From Calothrix sp. PCC 7716 (GTDB taxonomy: Bacteria > Cyanobacteriota > Cyanobacteriia > Cyanobacteriales > Nostocaceae), in assembly GCF_019977735.1 (NCBI RefSeq), contig NZ_AP025018.1:10234580-10298579 (forward strand): a stretch of 64,000 nucleotides of DNA. Reading direction: 5' to 3'. Each line of letters starts with the position of its first letter. Position 1 is the first letter of the stretch. The notes under the pieces are model-generated. The model was not told where the DNA came from. It did not search any database and saw nothing but the letters and a program-made list of their open reading frames with translations. A program made the position numbers and the translations under genes. Below are positions 17,789 through 26,504 of this stretch, in pieces.

Positions 17789-18484
17789 TTATTTAGCATC
17801 ACGAAACTGATTTGAAAGGATTCTGTATACAATTACAGCAATTTGTGCCCCTAAAATTGGCGCCACCCAATATAACCATTGGTGCTGCCAAATACCTGCC
17901 ATCAGTGCCGGACTAAACGAACGCGCAGGATTCATGCTTGCACCTGTAATTGGACCCATACAAGTTGCTTCGACACCAACTGTTAACCCGATTGCCAATC
18001 CAGCAAGATTTGAATGCGCGCGTTTATCAAGTGCGGCGCCAAAAATTACAAACATTAAAATAAACGTCAAAACTGTTTCCAGTACAAAAGACTGTAACCA
18101 ATTTCCATTTAACGGCAGCGTTGCTCCCAAATTCTCAACTTTCCCAAAGCTTATTAATAACAACCCCGAAGCCATTATTGCCCCTACCAACTGCGCTAAT
18201 ATGTACGGCAATACGTATCGTCTTGGAAAAAAACCACTCGTCCAAAACGCTAACGTTACAGCTGGATTAAAATGGGCGCCACTTATATGTCCTAGCGAAT
18301 AAATCAACGCTGATACAACTGCACCAAAAACAAAGCTAACTCCAACATGCGTAATTACACCTTGACTTATGGAATTTACAACTATGGCGCCAGTTCCAGC
18401 AAATATCAAAATAAAAGTACCAAATAACTCAGCAGCAAGCAGGCGCCTGCTTTTAGAGACTTCTTTTAAAAAAGACTTTACCAA
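17789..18484 (-). CDS. MIP family aquaporin / aquaglyceroporin
   Basis: A 231-residue major intrinsic protein with six transmembrane segments. Both pore motifs are present: HFNPAV near residue 71 and MNPARSFSPAL near residue 185. Its place upstream of arsC, and the ArsR-type operator 38 bp before the start, suggest an arsenic role like AqpS-type channels that let arsenite or methylarsenite leave down its gradient. A general aquaporin recruited to the island is the alternative. The frame opens with a TTG at 18484 closely preceded by GAGGGAG; no ATG is available nearby, so the exact start is uncertain. Confidence 0.87.
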   Translation of the reverse strand: MVKSFLKEVSKSRRLLAAELFGTFILIFAGTGAIVVNSISQGVITHVGVSFVFGAVVSALIYSLGHISGAHFNPAVTLAFWTSGFFPRRYVLPYILAQLVGAIMASGLLLISFGKVENLGATLPLNGNWLQSFVLETVLTFILMFVIFGAALDKRAHSNLAGLAIGLTVGVEATCMGPITGASMNPARSFSPALMAGIWQHQWLYWVAPILGAQIAVIVYRILSNQFRDAK

Positions 18485-18521
18485 GCTCCCTCACAACTGA
18501 AATAATCTATACCTCCATCAT

Positions 18522-18537
18522 TTCAAAAAAAATTGAT
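18522..18537. promoter_or_regulatory. ArsR-type operator upstream of the aquaporin-arsC operon
   Basis: TTCAA-AAAAAA-TTGAT, a one-base variant of the ATCAA-N6-TTGAT dyad, 37 bp upstream of the predicted aquaporin start. It is the ninth and last copy in the island. Confidence 0.75.
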
Positions 18538-18609
18538 ATGTCAATGTCGTCAGGTACACTTTAGATTAAAATTATAATCGGTTGTCATGTAACGGCGCCT
18601 GGGTAGAGG

Positions 18610-19563
18610 CTAAATACATTTTAATAATGAAGGGTCTCTAATATCATGCTGCATTCCATAATCAGTTGTAGCAAATTCGATTTGTAAGATTAAGCGGTTT
18701 TTATAGGTAGGAGCAATTCCTTTATGAAAACAAAGTCCATCTTCTACAAATCCAAAACCAGCTTGACCGTAAATAGTGATTAGAGATTCTTCACCATAAT
18801 ACTTGATTATATCTTCGTCAGTTTCTCGTTTACGCAGTATTAAATGTGAAAGCTTTTTTTGCTTATGACTACCACGAACACAAATATGAGGACCACTTTC
18901 TTTATCTACATCAGTTAAATAAAAGAAAAATTTGATAAAACGATAATCATCGAGGTCGTAGTGAAAAAGTTGACCATTAGAACTAAGTTGTTGATATGTC
19001 CTCTCTCCAGGAAAACTCCACCAAAGTAGTGAACCTTGATGTACTGGTTCTCGCTCTAAATATTGAGCTGCTATTGCTAATAATTTAGTATCATTTTGAA
19101 GTTTATTAATAGCAGGGCAAAGCGAAGCTGTATTAAAATAACTGCCTACTATAAACTGTTTTTTAGCTTGAGTTTGTGCTTGCTCTTTTTGATGATAATA
19201 AAATCCTAATTCTGGCTTTCGATTGGCATAGCATAGAGTAGATTCTGCAAATTCAACTATTTCTTTAACTACGCGCTGAGGTAAATTGATGCCTAGAACA
19301 ATTCCGTCTTCTTTCAATTGATTTACAACTTCATTAACACTAACATTTGTAAAATATGAATTACTTTCATCTATAGTTAATTGAGATAATTTTCTTTGAC
19401 TAGTCAAAAAATATCTAATTGTTCGACCAGCTTGAAATCGTGAAACTTTACGCATTAATAGCCATTTAGGATTTTTGGTTAAACCTTTATAATTTTCATA
19501 AACTGCATTATATAAGTTTGAGAAAATTCTCTGTTTGTAGTTATTTACTTTTTGTATAAACAT
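18610..19563 (-). CDS. Phytanoyl-CoA dioxygenase (PhyH) family protein
   Basis: A 317-residue protein with features of Fe(II)/2-oxoglutarate dioxygenases of the PhyH family. The metal site is H-x-D in FHYDLDD (His201, Asp203) plus a distal His280 in CFHKGIAP, with an Arg about ten residues later to bind 2-oxoglutarate. The N-terminal 90 residues are basic and helical without a clear domain. Substrates in this family range from lipids to small halogenated or antibiotic intermediates, so the function is not assigned. It sits just outside the arsenic island and has no ArsR-type operator. Confidence 0.72.
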   Translation of the reverse strand: MFIQKVNNYKQRIFSNLYNAVYENYKGLTKNPKWLLMRKVSRFQAGRTIRYFLTSQRKLSQLTIDESNSYFTNVSVNEVVNQLKEDGIVLGINLPQRVVKEIVEFAESTLCYANRKPELGFYYHQKEQAQTQAKKQFIVGSYFNTASLCPAINKLQNDTKLLAIAAQYLEREPVHQGSLLWWSFPGERTYQQLSSNGQLFHYDLDDYRFIKFFFYLTDVDKESGPHICVRGSHKQKKLSHLILRKRETDEDIIKYYGEESLITIYGQAGFGFVEDGLCFHKGIAPTYKNRLILQIEFATTDYGMQHDIRDPSLLKCI

Positions 19564-19691
19564 GATAAGATAATTACAATAATACTCTAATTATGATGCA
19601 ATTTAAATGAACGGCAAGTATACACAAGTACTAAATAAAAAGCATGTACATAAAAAGATTGCTATTGATACTAACGAGGTAGAGTAGTGAG

Positions 19692-19979
19692 TTGAATTGT
19701 TTTAACTACGATAGGTTCGCTTGGAGATTTGCATTAGTTGTTCTCTATAGTCATGACCAACCAGATAACGCAGAACGAGTTGAACGGTTAGGAACATCGC
19801 GGACTATTAATCGTAACCAATATTCGGCGCCACAAGTAGCTAAAAAGCTACGCGAGTTATTGAATAATCCAAATTATGCAGCTAAGGCAGTAGAACTAGC
19901 AGATATTATTAAAGCAGAAAATGGAGTTAGTATAGCCTGTGATGCAATTGAGAAACAACTTCAAGCTGCTTCGAGGTAA
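19692..19979 (+). pseudogene. C-terminal fragment of a UDP-glycosyltransferase-like protein
   Basis: From about 19728 the translation matches only the C-terminal end of a GT1-type glycosyltransferase (UGT/MGT superfamily): LVVLYSHDQPDNAERVERLG, where DQPDNA is the sugar-nucleotide-binding end, followed by the usual final helices. The N-terminal domain and most of the Rossmann domain are missing. The frame opens with a TTG lacking a ribosome site, and upstream sequence has stops. It is therefore a relic of a deleted gene. No intact copy is in the window. Confidence 0.7.
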
Positions 19980-20202
19980 ATACTGGACTGAATAAATGAA
20001 AATTTTAATACTAAGTATTTAGTTTTGTAAACATTTTTTATTTTTGCCGTATCTAGCTAAACTCTAAGTGTAAATATAAACATAGAGAGTAAAATCACAT
20101 TGTGATTAATGTTAAGTGTTTTACTGTTTGTGCATCTACGTAATAAACAAAATTTTTTGGCTGAATTGTATTTTGTTTAAATATAAGTTGTTTTGTTGGC
20201 TG

Positions 20203-20283
20203 TTCTTGTGGAACAGGCATCCCTGCCTGTGATAAATATCAGTATAAATATAAGGGCGGGCAAGGATGCCCGCTCCACAAGAG
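20203..20283. repeat. Inverted pair of family A repeats before the hetC-like gene
   Basis: Two family A copies face each other (20203-20230 and 20254-20283), forming imperfect long arms that start with TCTTGTGGAACAGGC and end with CCCGCTCCACAAGAG around a short AT-rich loop. The element ends 5 nt before the hetC-like ATG. It artificially extends the reading frame upstream to 20193. Confidence 0.75.
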
Positions 20284-20288
20284 TGAAT

Positions 20289-23200
20289 ATGAAACAAATA
20301 ATTGGGTCTACTGGAGATTCTTTATCTCCTAAGTTTGATGGTATTCATAAACTGCTTGATGATATTCTTTTAAATTTGTTTCCTGACAATAACAGTTTAG
20401 TTTCTGAATTCAGCAAAGAATTTGAGGCTATTCAGTTGCATTTGGGGGATGAAATTGCTAATTATACAAAGAATGTCGAGTTATCTCAGCGCCCCCTGAA
20501 CAGTTACGATAATGGCAAGGGTTTTTATATTATTTGCCAAGGACGAGTGCGATTAGTTAGTTTTAATACAAGTTTGCAGCGTGAGGTTTCTGTATCTTTA
20601 CTCGAAGCAGGTGATTTCTTTGGCGCCAATGAATTATTTGATAATAACCCTTTGCCTTATCGTGCTGTTGGTGCGGCAACGGTAATAATTGCGTTTATTA
20701 GTTCAGCAAAGTTGGAAGCATGGTTAGATAAAATACCTAATTTACAAATCTACTTACGCAATTTAGTTAAAGAGCAAAAAGCACTAATTTTCTTTAAAAC
20801 TTTAACAAAATTGCGTGCTGTATCTAGCTATCATCTCAAACAAATTATTCCATATCTAGTAGAAACACGCTTTCAAGCTGGCGAACTATTACATAAAGCC
20901 ACGCAGAAAGAAACTGGTTGCTTTTGGCTGCAAATGGGAGAAGTTGAAAGTCAAAATCCTTTATCAAAAGCTCCTCAAGTCGGCACCAGTTGGGGTTATC
21001 CAGATGAAATACCTGTTGATTGGGTTGCTAAAACCGATTTGCTTGTATATAAAGTACCACAAGAGCATTGGGAAGCAGTCCAGTTAGTGGCGCCATTATT
21101 AACAGAGAGTGACAATGCCAAAAAGCAAGTCGTTAAAGCGAAAATTACTAACTTACAAGAATCTAAATCTTCTTTGTTAATTCCTACTCCCACATCTGAA
21201 TCTAAAGTAATTCCCTTTCCTCAACCAACCAAAGGTCGCAAACGTGGTTTGAATTGGCGCTATCCATTTGTTCAGCAGCAGAGCGCAATGGATTGTGGTG
21301 TTGCGTGCTTGGCGATGGTGTCGCAGTACTGGGGTAAACATTTTAGTATTAATATGTTGCGGAACTTGGCAAGAGTAACTCGTTCTGGCGCCTCACTCAA
21401 AAATTTAGCAGTTGCAGCAGAAAATATTGGTTTTCAAGCTAGACCTGTTCGTGCTAGCTTAAATCGCTTGATAGAACAAATGAATCCTTGGATTGCTCAT
21501 TGGCAAGGCGACCATTATATAGTTGTATACCGTGTTAAGGGAAATAAGATTCTAATTGCTGACCCAGCAGTAAGCAAGCGATGGTTAACAATTAAGGAAT
21601 TTCAAGCAGGTTGGACTGGGTATGCGTTACTTTTGAATCCAACAAGTCTTTTACAAACAATACCTAGCACTAAACCTTCTTTAGGAAGAATATGGGGCGC
21701 CTTCTTACCTTTTAGTTCAATGCTTGCTCCCATTATTCTGGCATCAATTTTGCTGCAAGTCTTAGGTTTAGTTACACCCCTGTTTACGCAAATTATTCTT
21801 GACCAGGTGGTAGTACACAAAAGCTTGATGACTTTACATGTATTTGCCATAGGAGTGCTACTGTTTGGTGTTTGGCGAGTGGGGTTGCTTGGCGTTCGTC
21901 AGTACTTATTAGATTATTTCTCAAACCGTGTAGATTTGACGTTAATTAGTGCTTTTATCAGTCATGCACTCAATCTACCTCTAGAGTTTTTTGCCGACCG
22001 TCATGTTGGCGATATTGTGACGCGCGTGCAAGAAAACCAAAAAATCCAAATGTTTCTCACCCGTCAAGCTGTCACAACTGGTTTAGATGCGCTGATGGCA
22101 TTTGTTTATGTGGGGTTGATGGTTTATTACAACTGGCGCCTAACTTTATTAGTACTTGGCATACTACCACCTATTATTTTATTAACAGTGCTGGCAAGTC
22201 CAATGCTGCGAAAAGTTTCACGAAATGTATTCACTGAATCTGCAAAACAGAATTCATCACTAGTAGAAATGCTGACTGGAGTGGCAACTTTGAAGACAGC
22301 AGCAGCAGAACGAGATTTGCGATGGTTGTGGGAAGACCATTTGACAAGTATGTTCAATGCTCAATTTCATGGGCAAAAGCTCGCTAATAACTTACAAGTC
22401 ATTGGTGGACTAATTAATACTTTGGGCAGTACTGCTTTACTATGGTATGGAGCAACCCTAGTAATTCAAGACCAATTGAGTATCGGTCAATTTGTTGCGT
22501 TCAACATGCTAATTGGTAATGTTATCAACCCAGTTTTATCATTGGTTAGTCTTTGGGATGAATTGCAAGAAGTAATGGTGTCGGTGGAACGTCTTGATGA
22601 TGTGTTTGCAGCACAACCAGAAGAGAGTGTAGATAAACCACTGTTAGTTTTGCCGAAGTTAAAGGGTGAAGTTAAGTTTGAAAATGTCTGTTTTCGCTAC
22701 CACTCAGATGAACAACGAAATATATTGCAAAATATTTCCTTTGAAGTACATCCAGGTGAAACGATAGCAATTGTTGGACGCAGTGGTTCAGGAAAGAGTA
22801 CTTTAATTAATTTACTTCAAGATTTATATCATCCTACCAGTGGTCGAGTGTTAATCGATGGGCACGATATCCGCCATGTTTCACCGCAATCTTTACGGCG
22901 CCAGTTAGGAGTCGTACCGCAAGAGTGTTTTTTATTCTCCGGTACAATCTTAGATAACATCACGTTGTATCGACCGGAATATCCTTTAGCACAAGTAGTA
23001 GAAGTTGCCAATTTAGCTGAAGCACAAGCATTTATTCAAAGTTTACCCCTTGGGTACAATACCAAAGTTGGTGAACGTGGTTCTGCATTGTCAGGTGGAC
23101 AACGACAAAGAATAGCCATTGCTCGCGCGCTTCTTGCTAACCCACGTATTCTAATTCTCGATGAAGCTACTAGTTCTCTAGATACTGAATCAGAAAGACG

Positions 23201-23396
23201 CTTTCAAGAGAACTTACGCCGTATTAGTAAACAACGCACTACTTTTATTATTGCTCATCGTTTGTCAACTGTACGAAACGCTTCGTGTATTATTGTTCTA
23301 GACAAAGGCGTTATTGTTGAACACGGCACTCATGAGGAATTAATGCAGCAAGGTGGTCTTTACTATCACCTGGCACAGCAACAACTTGATATATGA
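20289..23396 (+). CDS. HetC-like peptidase-containing ABC exporter with cNMP-binding-like domain
   Basis: The start is the ATG at 20289; the 32 codons upstream are a repeat. The 1035 residues comprise an N-terminal cyclic-nucleotide-binding-like fold (about 55-180, with GFYIICQGRVRLVS and LEAGDFFGANELF), a second degenerate copy, a C39 peptidase (Cys336 in MDCGVACL, His409, Asp425), an ABC transmembrane domain (about 480-760) and an ATPase domain with Walker A GRSGSGKST at 830, signature LSGGQ at 934 and Walker B Asp958. C39 peptidases cut double-glycine leaders during export. Length and architecture resemble HetC, the heterocyst differentiation exporter encoded beside hetP in Anabaena. The downstream HlyD, HetP-like and GG-peptide genes fit. 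Whether this is the hetC orthologue or a paralogue cannot be decided here. Confidence 0.88.
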   Translation: MKQIIGSTGDSLSPKFDGIHKLLDDILLNLFPDNNSLVSEFSKEFEAIQLHLGDEIANYTKNVELSQRPLNSYDNGKGFYIICQGRVRLVSFNTSLQREVSVSLLEAGDFFGANELFDNNPLPYRAVGAATVIIAFISSAKLEAWLDKIPNLQIYLRNLVKEQKALIFFKTLTKLRAVSSYHLKQIIPYLVETRFQAGELLHKATQKETGCFWLQMGEVESQNPLSKAPQVGTSWGYPDEIPVDWVAKTDLLVYKVPQEHWEAVQLVAPLLTESDNAKKQVVKAKITNLQESKSSLLIPTPTSESKVIPFPQPTKGRKRGLNWRYPFVQQQSAMDCGVACLAMVSQYWGKHFSINMLRNLARVTRSGASLKNLAVAAENIGFQARPVRASLNRLIEQMNPWIAHWQGDHYIVVYRVKGNKILIADPAVSKRWLTIKEFQAGWTGYALLLNPTSLLQTIPSTKPSLGRIWGAFLPFSSMLAPIILASILLQVLGLVTPLFTQIILDQVVVHKSLMTLHVFAIGVLLFGVWRVGLLGVRQYLLDYFSNRVDLTLISAFISHALNLPLEFFADRHVGDIVTRVQENQKIQMFLTRQAVTTGLDALMAFVYVGLMVYYNWRLTLLVLGILPPIILLTVLASPMLRKVSRNVFTESAKQNSSLVEMLTGVATLKTAAAERDLRWLWEDHLTSMFNAQFHGQKLANNLQVIGGLINTLGSTALLWYGATLVIQDQLSIGQFVAFNMLIGNVINPVLSLVSLWDELQEVMVSVERLDDVFAAQPEESVDKPLLVLPKLKGEVKFENVCFRYHSDEQRNILQNISFEVHPGETIAIVGRSGSGKSTLINLLQDLYHPTSGRVLIDGHDIRHVSPQSLRRQLGVVPQECFLFSGTILDNITLYRPEYPLAQVVEVANLAEAQAFIQSLPLGYNTKVGERGSALSGGQRQRIAIARALLANPRILILDEATSSLDTESERRFQENLRRISKQRTTFIIAHRLSTVRNASCIIVLDKGVIVEHGTHEELMQQGGLYYHLAQQQLDI

Positions 23397-23485
23397 CTGA
23401 AATATCTGCCAATTTGGCATCAACTGCGTACATTACTAAATGAATCAGGAATAATATGTATATAAGAAGACTTGGCAAGGGATAG

Positions 23486-23550
23486 AAACCGGGTTTCTTC
23501 GTTGACATATTGTAATAAAAATGATGATTTAGCATAGAAACCCGGTTTCT
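23486..23550. repeat. Two family C repeats (AGAAACCGGGTTTCT) between exporter and hlyD
   Basis: Palindromic cores at 23485-23500 and 23534-23550 (AGAAACC-SS-GGTTTCT type), separated by about 35 bp. The same family occurs at 26440-26482, near 28998 and near 52944. They could form small hairpins in the mRNA of the export operon. Confidence 0.7.
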
Positions 23551-23588
23551 CTTTGTTGTAAAAATCGTTTAAAATTTTGAGTTTTTAT

Positions 23589-25196
23589 ATGAACATTTCT
23601 ATGTCTTCACTTTCTTTAAAGGATGAAACTTCATCGTCGATTGGTGACGAAGCTGGCGATGATGAATTAAATATGCTTTATGGCGGTTCTACTGCTTCGG
23701 TCGCAATTGCTAATTCAATGGATATGATGCCATTGGCGCCTGTTGATAAGAGTCCATCTAATTGGTCTGCATCATTACAAACAGTTCTGGATAATCCACC
23801 AGCGTCGTTACCAGGTCGTGTTGTTTTGGGTGGAATCGTTTTTTGCGCTGCGTTTGGCGCCTGGGCAAATTTAGGACATATTGACGAGGTGGGCAAAGCT
23901 AGTGGTTTGTTGGTGCCGCAGGGTGAAGTCTATAAAGTTAATCCAGTTGTTGCAGGTAAAATTACAAAGCTATATGTTCAAGAAGGTACACCAGTCAACG
24001 CTGGACAAGTTGTGGCTGAGATTGATAATCAAATTGCATTTAAAGAAATTGAACGTTTAGAGCAAGAAAGTATAGCTTTACATACAGAATTACTTCAAAC
24101 TGAATCTTTAATTGATAAAACACAGTTGGAACTACAAACGCGCGCGCAAATAGCCCAAGCTGAACAACAAGCGCAGACCAGTGCTGTTACCGCAGCAAAG
24201 GTTAGGTTAGTGGCAAGTTATCAACTGCTTAATCAATTACAAAATCAGTATACAGATACGGTTAACAGACGTTCTGCTATTGAGCCTTTACTGGCAAAGT
24301 CAAAAGAACTTTTGAAGCAAAGACAAGAAGAAGTAAATGCATATCGAGAACGTGTTGAACGTCTTAAACCTTTACTTAAAGAAGGCGCCATTTCCCGTGA
24401 TATGGTATTTAATGCCGAACAAGAGTTGCGTACACGTCAGCTTGCAATTACTAAAAATCAGCTTGAAGAAACACCTATGACGCGCGAGCGTTTGTTTGAA
24501 GCCAAACAATCTGAAGCACAAATAGTACGTAGTATTACTCAGAACCAAAGCGAAATTGAACAGACGCAAACTGAAATCAAACGACTTCAAGCTGAGTTGA
24601 TGCAAAAAGGCGCCGAAGCAAGTACAGTAAAAATTCAAGCGCAACAGAAAATTCAGCAGTTAGAAGTTGAAAAAACGCAAATCAAAGCCAAAATTCAGCA
24701 AGCGGCAAAACTTATAGAGAAAGCGAAAGCTGAATTGAAGCAACTTTATCTAACTGCACCTGTTGATGGAGTTGTATTATCGCTGAATATTCGTAACAGT
24801 GGTGAGACTATCCAAGCTGGGCAAACACTTGCTGAAATTGCACCACAGTCGGCACCGTTAGTTCTACAAGCAGTGTTACCTAACCGTGAAGCTGGCTTTG
24901 TCAAAGTTGGGGAAACTGCACAAGTCAAATTTGACGCTTATCCTTATCAAGACTACGGAATTATTACAGGTAAGGTGAAATCAATATCTCCTGGCGCCAG
25001 AGTTGATGAACGCTTAGGTGCTGTCTACCGCGTTGAAATAGAGCTTGAACGTAATTATGTGACTGCTAATAAGCAAATTATAAAATTTAAACCAGGTCAA
25101 ACTGCAACTGCCGAAATTATTACTCGTCAGCGTCGAATTGTAGATGTTTTACTCGACCCAATTCGACAAATGCAAAAAGATAGCTTGAGTTTATAA
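23589..25196 (+). CDS. HlyD family membrane fusion protein
   Basis: The start is taken as the ATG at 23589; the frame opens at a TTG 12 nt earlier. The 535-residue protein has a cytoplasmic N-terminus, one transmembrane segment near residues 73-95, a lipoyl-like half ([20 protein letters not shown]), long coiled coils (about 145-385, with repeated Gln/Glu/Lys heptads), the second lipoyl half ([20 protein letters not shown]) and a beta-barrel ending in PGQTATAEI. It is the periplasmic adaptor that would join the ABC exporter to a TolC-type outer-membrane channel. The gene follows the exporter by about 190 bp and precedes the HetP-like gene by 20 bp. Confidence 0.9.
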   Translation: MNISMSSLSLKDETSSSIGDEAGDDELNMLYGGSTASVAIANSMDMMPLAPVDKSPSNWSASLQTVLDNPPASLPGRVVLGGIVFCAAFGAWANLGHIDEVGKASGLLVPQGEVYKVNPVVAGKITKLYVQEGTPVNAGQVVAEIDNQIAFKEIERLEQESIALHTELLQTESLIDKTQLELQTRAQIAQAEQQAQTSAVTAAKVRLVASYQLLNQLQNQYTDTVNRRSAIEPLLAKSKELLKQRQEEVNAYRERVERLKPLLKEGAISRDMVFNAEQELRTRQLAITKNQLEETPMTRERLFEAKQSEAQIVRSITQNQSEIEQTQTEIKRLQAELMQKGAEASTVKIQAQQKIQQLEVEKTQIKAKIQQAAKLIEKAKAELKQLYLTAPVDGVVLSLNIRNSGETIQAGQTLAEIAPQSAPLVLQAVLPNREAGFVKVGETAQVKFDAYPYQDYGIITGKVKSISPGARVDERLGAVYRVEIELERNYVTANKQIIKFKPGQTATAEIITRQRRIVDVLLDPIRQMQKDSLSL

Positions 25197-25216
25197 GATA
25201 TAGGAGATTTATAATA

Positions 25217-25639
25217 ATGGCACAAAATTTAACTGCTAATCAAAAACACCTTGACAGAACTATGAAACCTGAACAATTCAGTCAAGTTGTAGAAGCTATT
25301 TCATCTGGTAGATATTCTTGGGCTTGTGTATTAATTTTACGCTTTGCAGGTTATAATCCTTTGCATTACATACCTTACCGCACTTACAGCCGTCTTTTAA
25401 AAGAAAATCGTCAACAATCTTCTATGGCGAGTAAGATTAATAATCAAGAAGTAATTGATTATTCTACTGTACAAAACCAAGATATTTCTTCTTGTCTGGA
25501 TAAAATTAACGATTTGACTTATTTGGAACCTATTGATAATCAAGCATTAGCTTCTAGAGGTGGCAAGGGTTGTATCTATGAGAATGCAGAGGCAAAGAAA
25601 TGGAATTGTTTTGCTTTTCCATTTTTGAAATTTAGATAA
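25217..25639 (+). CDS. HetP-family protein with C-terminal double-glycine leader-like motif
   Basis: The ATG at 25217 has AGGAG upstream. Residues about 15-65 form a HetP domain, with the family signature [20 protein letters not shown] followed by [14 protein letters not shown]. HetP proteins control commitment to heterocyst development in Anabaena. The last 45 residues differ: [12 protein letters not shown]...SRGG followed by a 24-residue tail with two cysteines. This block closely resembles the leaders of the three peptides encoded downstream (I-x-DL-x-Y-x-E...GG), with one extra residue before the GG. The protein thus looks like a HetP domain joined to an exporter-recognition leader. An internal ATG at 25424 could also give a free 71-residue peptide. 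Fusion and processing are inferred. Confidence 0.85.
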   Translation: MAQNLTANQKHLDRTMKPEQFSQVVEAISSGRYSWACVLILRFAGYNPLHYIPYRTYSRLLKENRQQSSMASKINNQEVIDYSTVQNQDISSCLDKINDLTYLEPIDNQALASRGGKGCIYENAEAKKWNCFAFPFLKFR

Positions 25640-25654
25640 TGTTGAAGCATTGTA

Positions 25655-25729
25655 AGGTGGGCATTGCCCACCCTACTGTTGAATTCCTATGCTACAAGAG
25701 GCGCCTCGTCATCTGAGGGCGCCTTTTTT
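25655..25729 (+). terminator. Family B hairpin plus GGCGCC stem-loop with T-tract after hetP-like gene
   Basis: A GGTGGGCATTGCCCACC hairpin (25655-25671) is followed by AGGCGCCTC (25699-25707) paired with GAGGGCGCCT (25715-25724) and six Ts. The second looks like a rho-independent terminator closing the exporter-hlyD-hetP-like transcript. The peptide genes would then need their own promoter or read-through. Confidence 0.65.
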
Positions 25730-25890
25730 ATGCGAGCAAGGCTGCTGATAAGAGAAGAAATAACATGCCACAATGGCATCATATTCTGTAATAAATGGTA
25801 CACATTAAAAATAAAAGAGCTACATTATAAATATCAACTCAAGAGAGAGTTGAAAACAAACAAATCAAAGTTTTTAACAAGGAGAAAGAT

Positions 25891-26121
25891 ATGTTAATTC
25901 AAGATTTAAGTTACGTTGAAATTTATAATGAATCAGTTCAAATCGAAGGTGGTGTATCTCCTTTTGATGCTGTTGGATTTAGTGGCTCATTTGATAAAAC
26001 TCATATGGCTGGTATCAAAACAGTTTCTAGTTCTGGAGCAGGTGGAACTGTTACAGGTTCAGAAAGCATTAATATGAGCAGATTTACAGGAGGAGCAACA
26101 TTTGTAGGTTGGAATTTCTAG
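25891..26121 (+). CDS. Double-glycine leader peptide 1 (putative exported peptide)
   Basis: A 76-residue precursor with AAGGAG 7 nt before the ATG. The leader MLIQDLSYVE...IEGG (residues 1-21) fits the class processed by C39 peptidases. The predicted mature part is 55 residues, Gly/Ser/Thr-rich, with no Cys. It shares HMAGIKT, TGSES and TGGATFVGWN-type blocks with the next peptide. No modification enzymes of known RiPP classes lie nearby. It is a probable substrate of the HetC-like exporter. Confidence 0.78.
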   Translation: MLIQDLSYVEIYNESVQIEGGVSPFDAVGFSGSFDKTHMAGIKTVSSSGAGGTVTGSESINMSRFTGGATFVGWNF

Positions 26122-26194
26122 AGAATAAAAAGTTAACCAGGATTGCACTACCAATACAAATCATAAAAACTAGTATTTTTCACAGGAGCAAGTT

Positions 26195-26431
26195 ATGTTG
26201 ATCAACGATTTAAATTATCTCGAAGCTGTAGATGAAGCAAATAATCTCGAAGGTGGTGCTTTAGTTCTACCTAATCTTACAGCACTTGGCGCCAGTGGTT
26301 CAGTATATGCAGAACACGTGAGAGGAATTAAAACCTACTCAGCTTCGGGGCCAAATGGTACTACTACAGGTTCTGAAAGTATGGATTTAAGTAAAATCAC
26401 TGGTGGATTAACTTTAGTAGGTTGGAATTAA
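26195..26431 (+). CDS. Double-glycine leader peptide 2 (paralogue of peptide 1)
   Basis: A 78-residue precursor with AGGAG before the ATG. The leader MLINDLNYLE...LEGG ends at residue 21, leaving a 57-residue predicted mature peptide. It aligns with peptide 1 along its whole length: HVRGIKTYSASG, TTTGSES, SKITGGLTLVGWN. The conserved GSES and final VGWN suggest a selected function rather than drift. There are no cysteines or lanthionine precursors. The two genes are 73 bp apart and look like a tandem duplication. Confidence 0.78.
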   Translation: MLINDLNYLEAVDEANNLEGGALVLPNLTALGASGSVYAEHVRGIKTYSASGPNGTTTGSESMDLSKITGGLTLVGWN

Positions 26432-26439
26432 ACAATAAT

Positions 26440-26482
26440 TAGAAATCTGGTTTCTTTATAAACCTAGAAACCAGGTTTCTTT
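26440..26482. repeat. Tandem family C repeats between peptides 2 and 3
   Basis: Two hairpin copies, AGAAATCTGGTTTCT and AGAAACCAGGTTTCT, directly after the peptide 2 stop codon. They may stop or stabilise the transcript. Confidence 0.65.
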
Positions 26483-26504
26483 ATACACAGTAAAGGAGCA
26501 ATTT

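Noticed and set aside
20193-20288. N-terminal extension of the HetC-like protein
   Set aside because: The 32 extra codons come entirely from an inverted pair of dispersed repeats; the ATG at 20289 fits the family.
25664-25897. 77-codon ORF between the HetP-like and peptide genes
   Set aside because: It reads through the terminator hairpin and overlaps the next ribosome site; no leader or conserved protein pattern is present.
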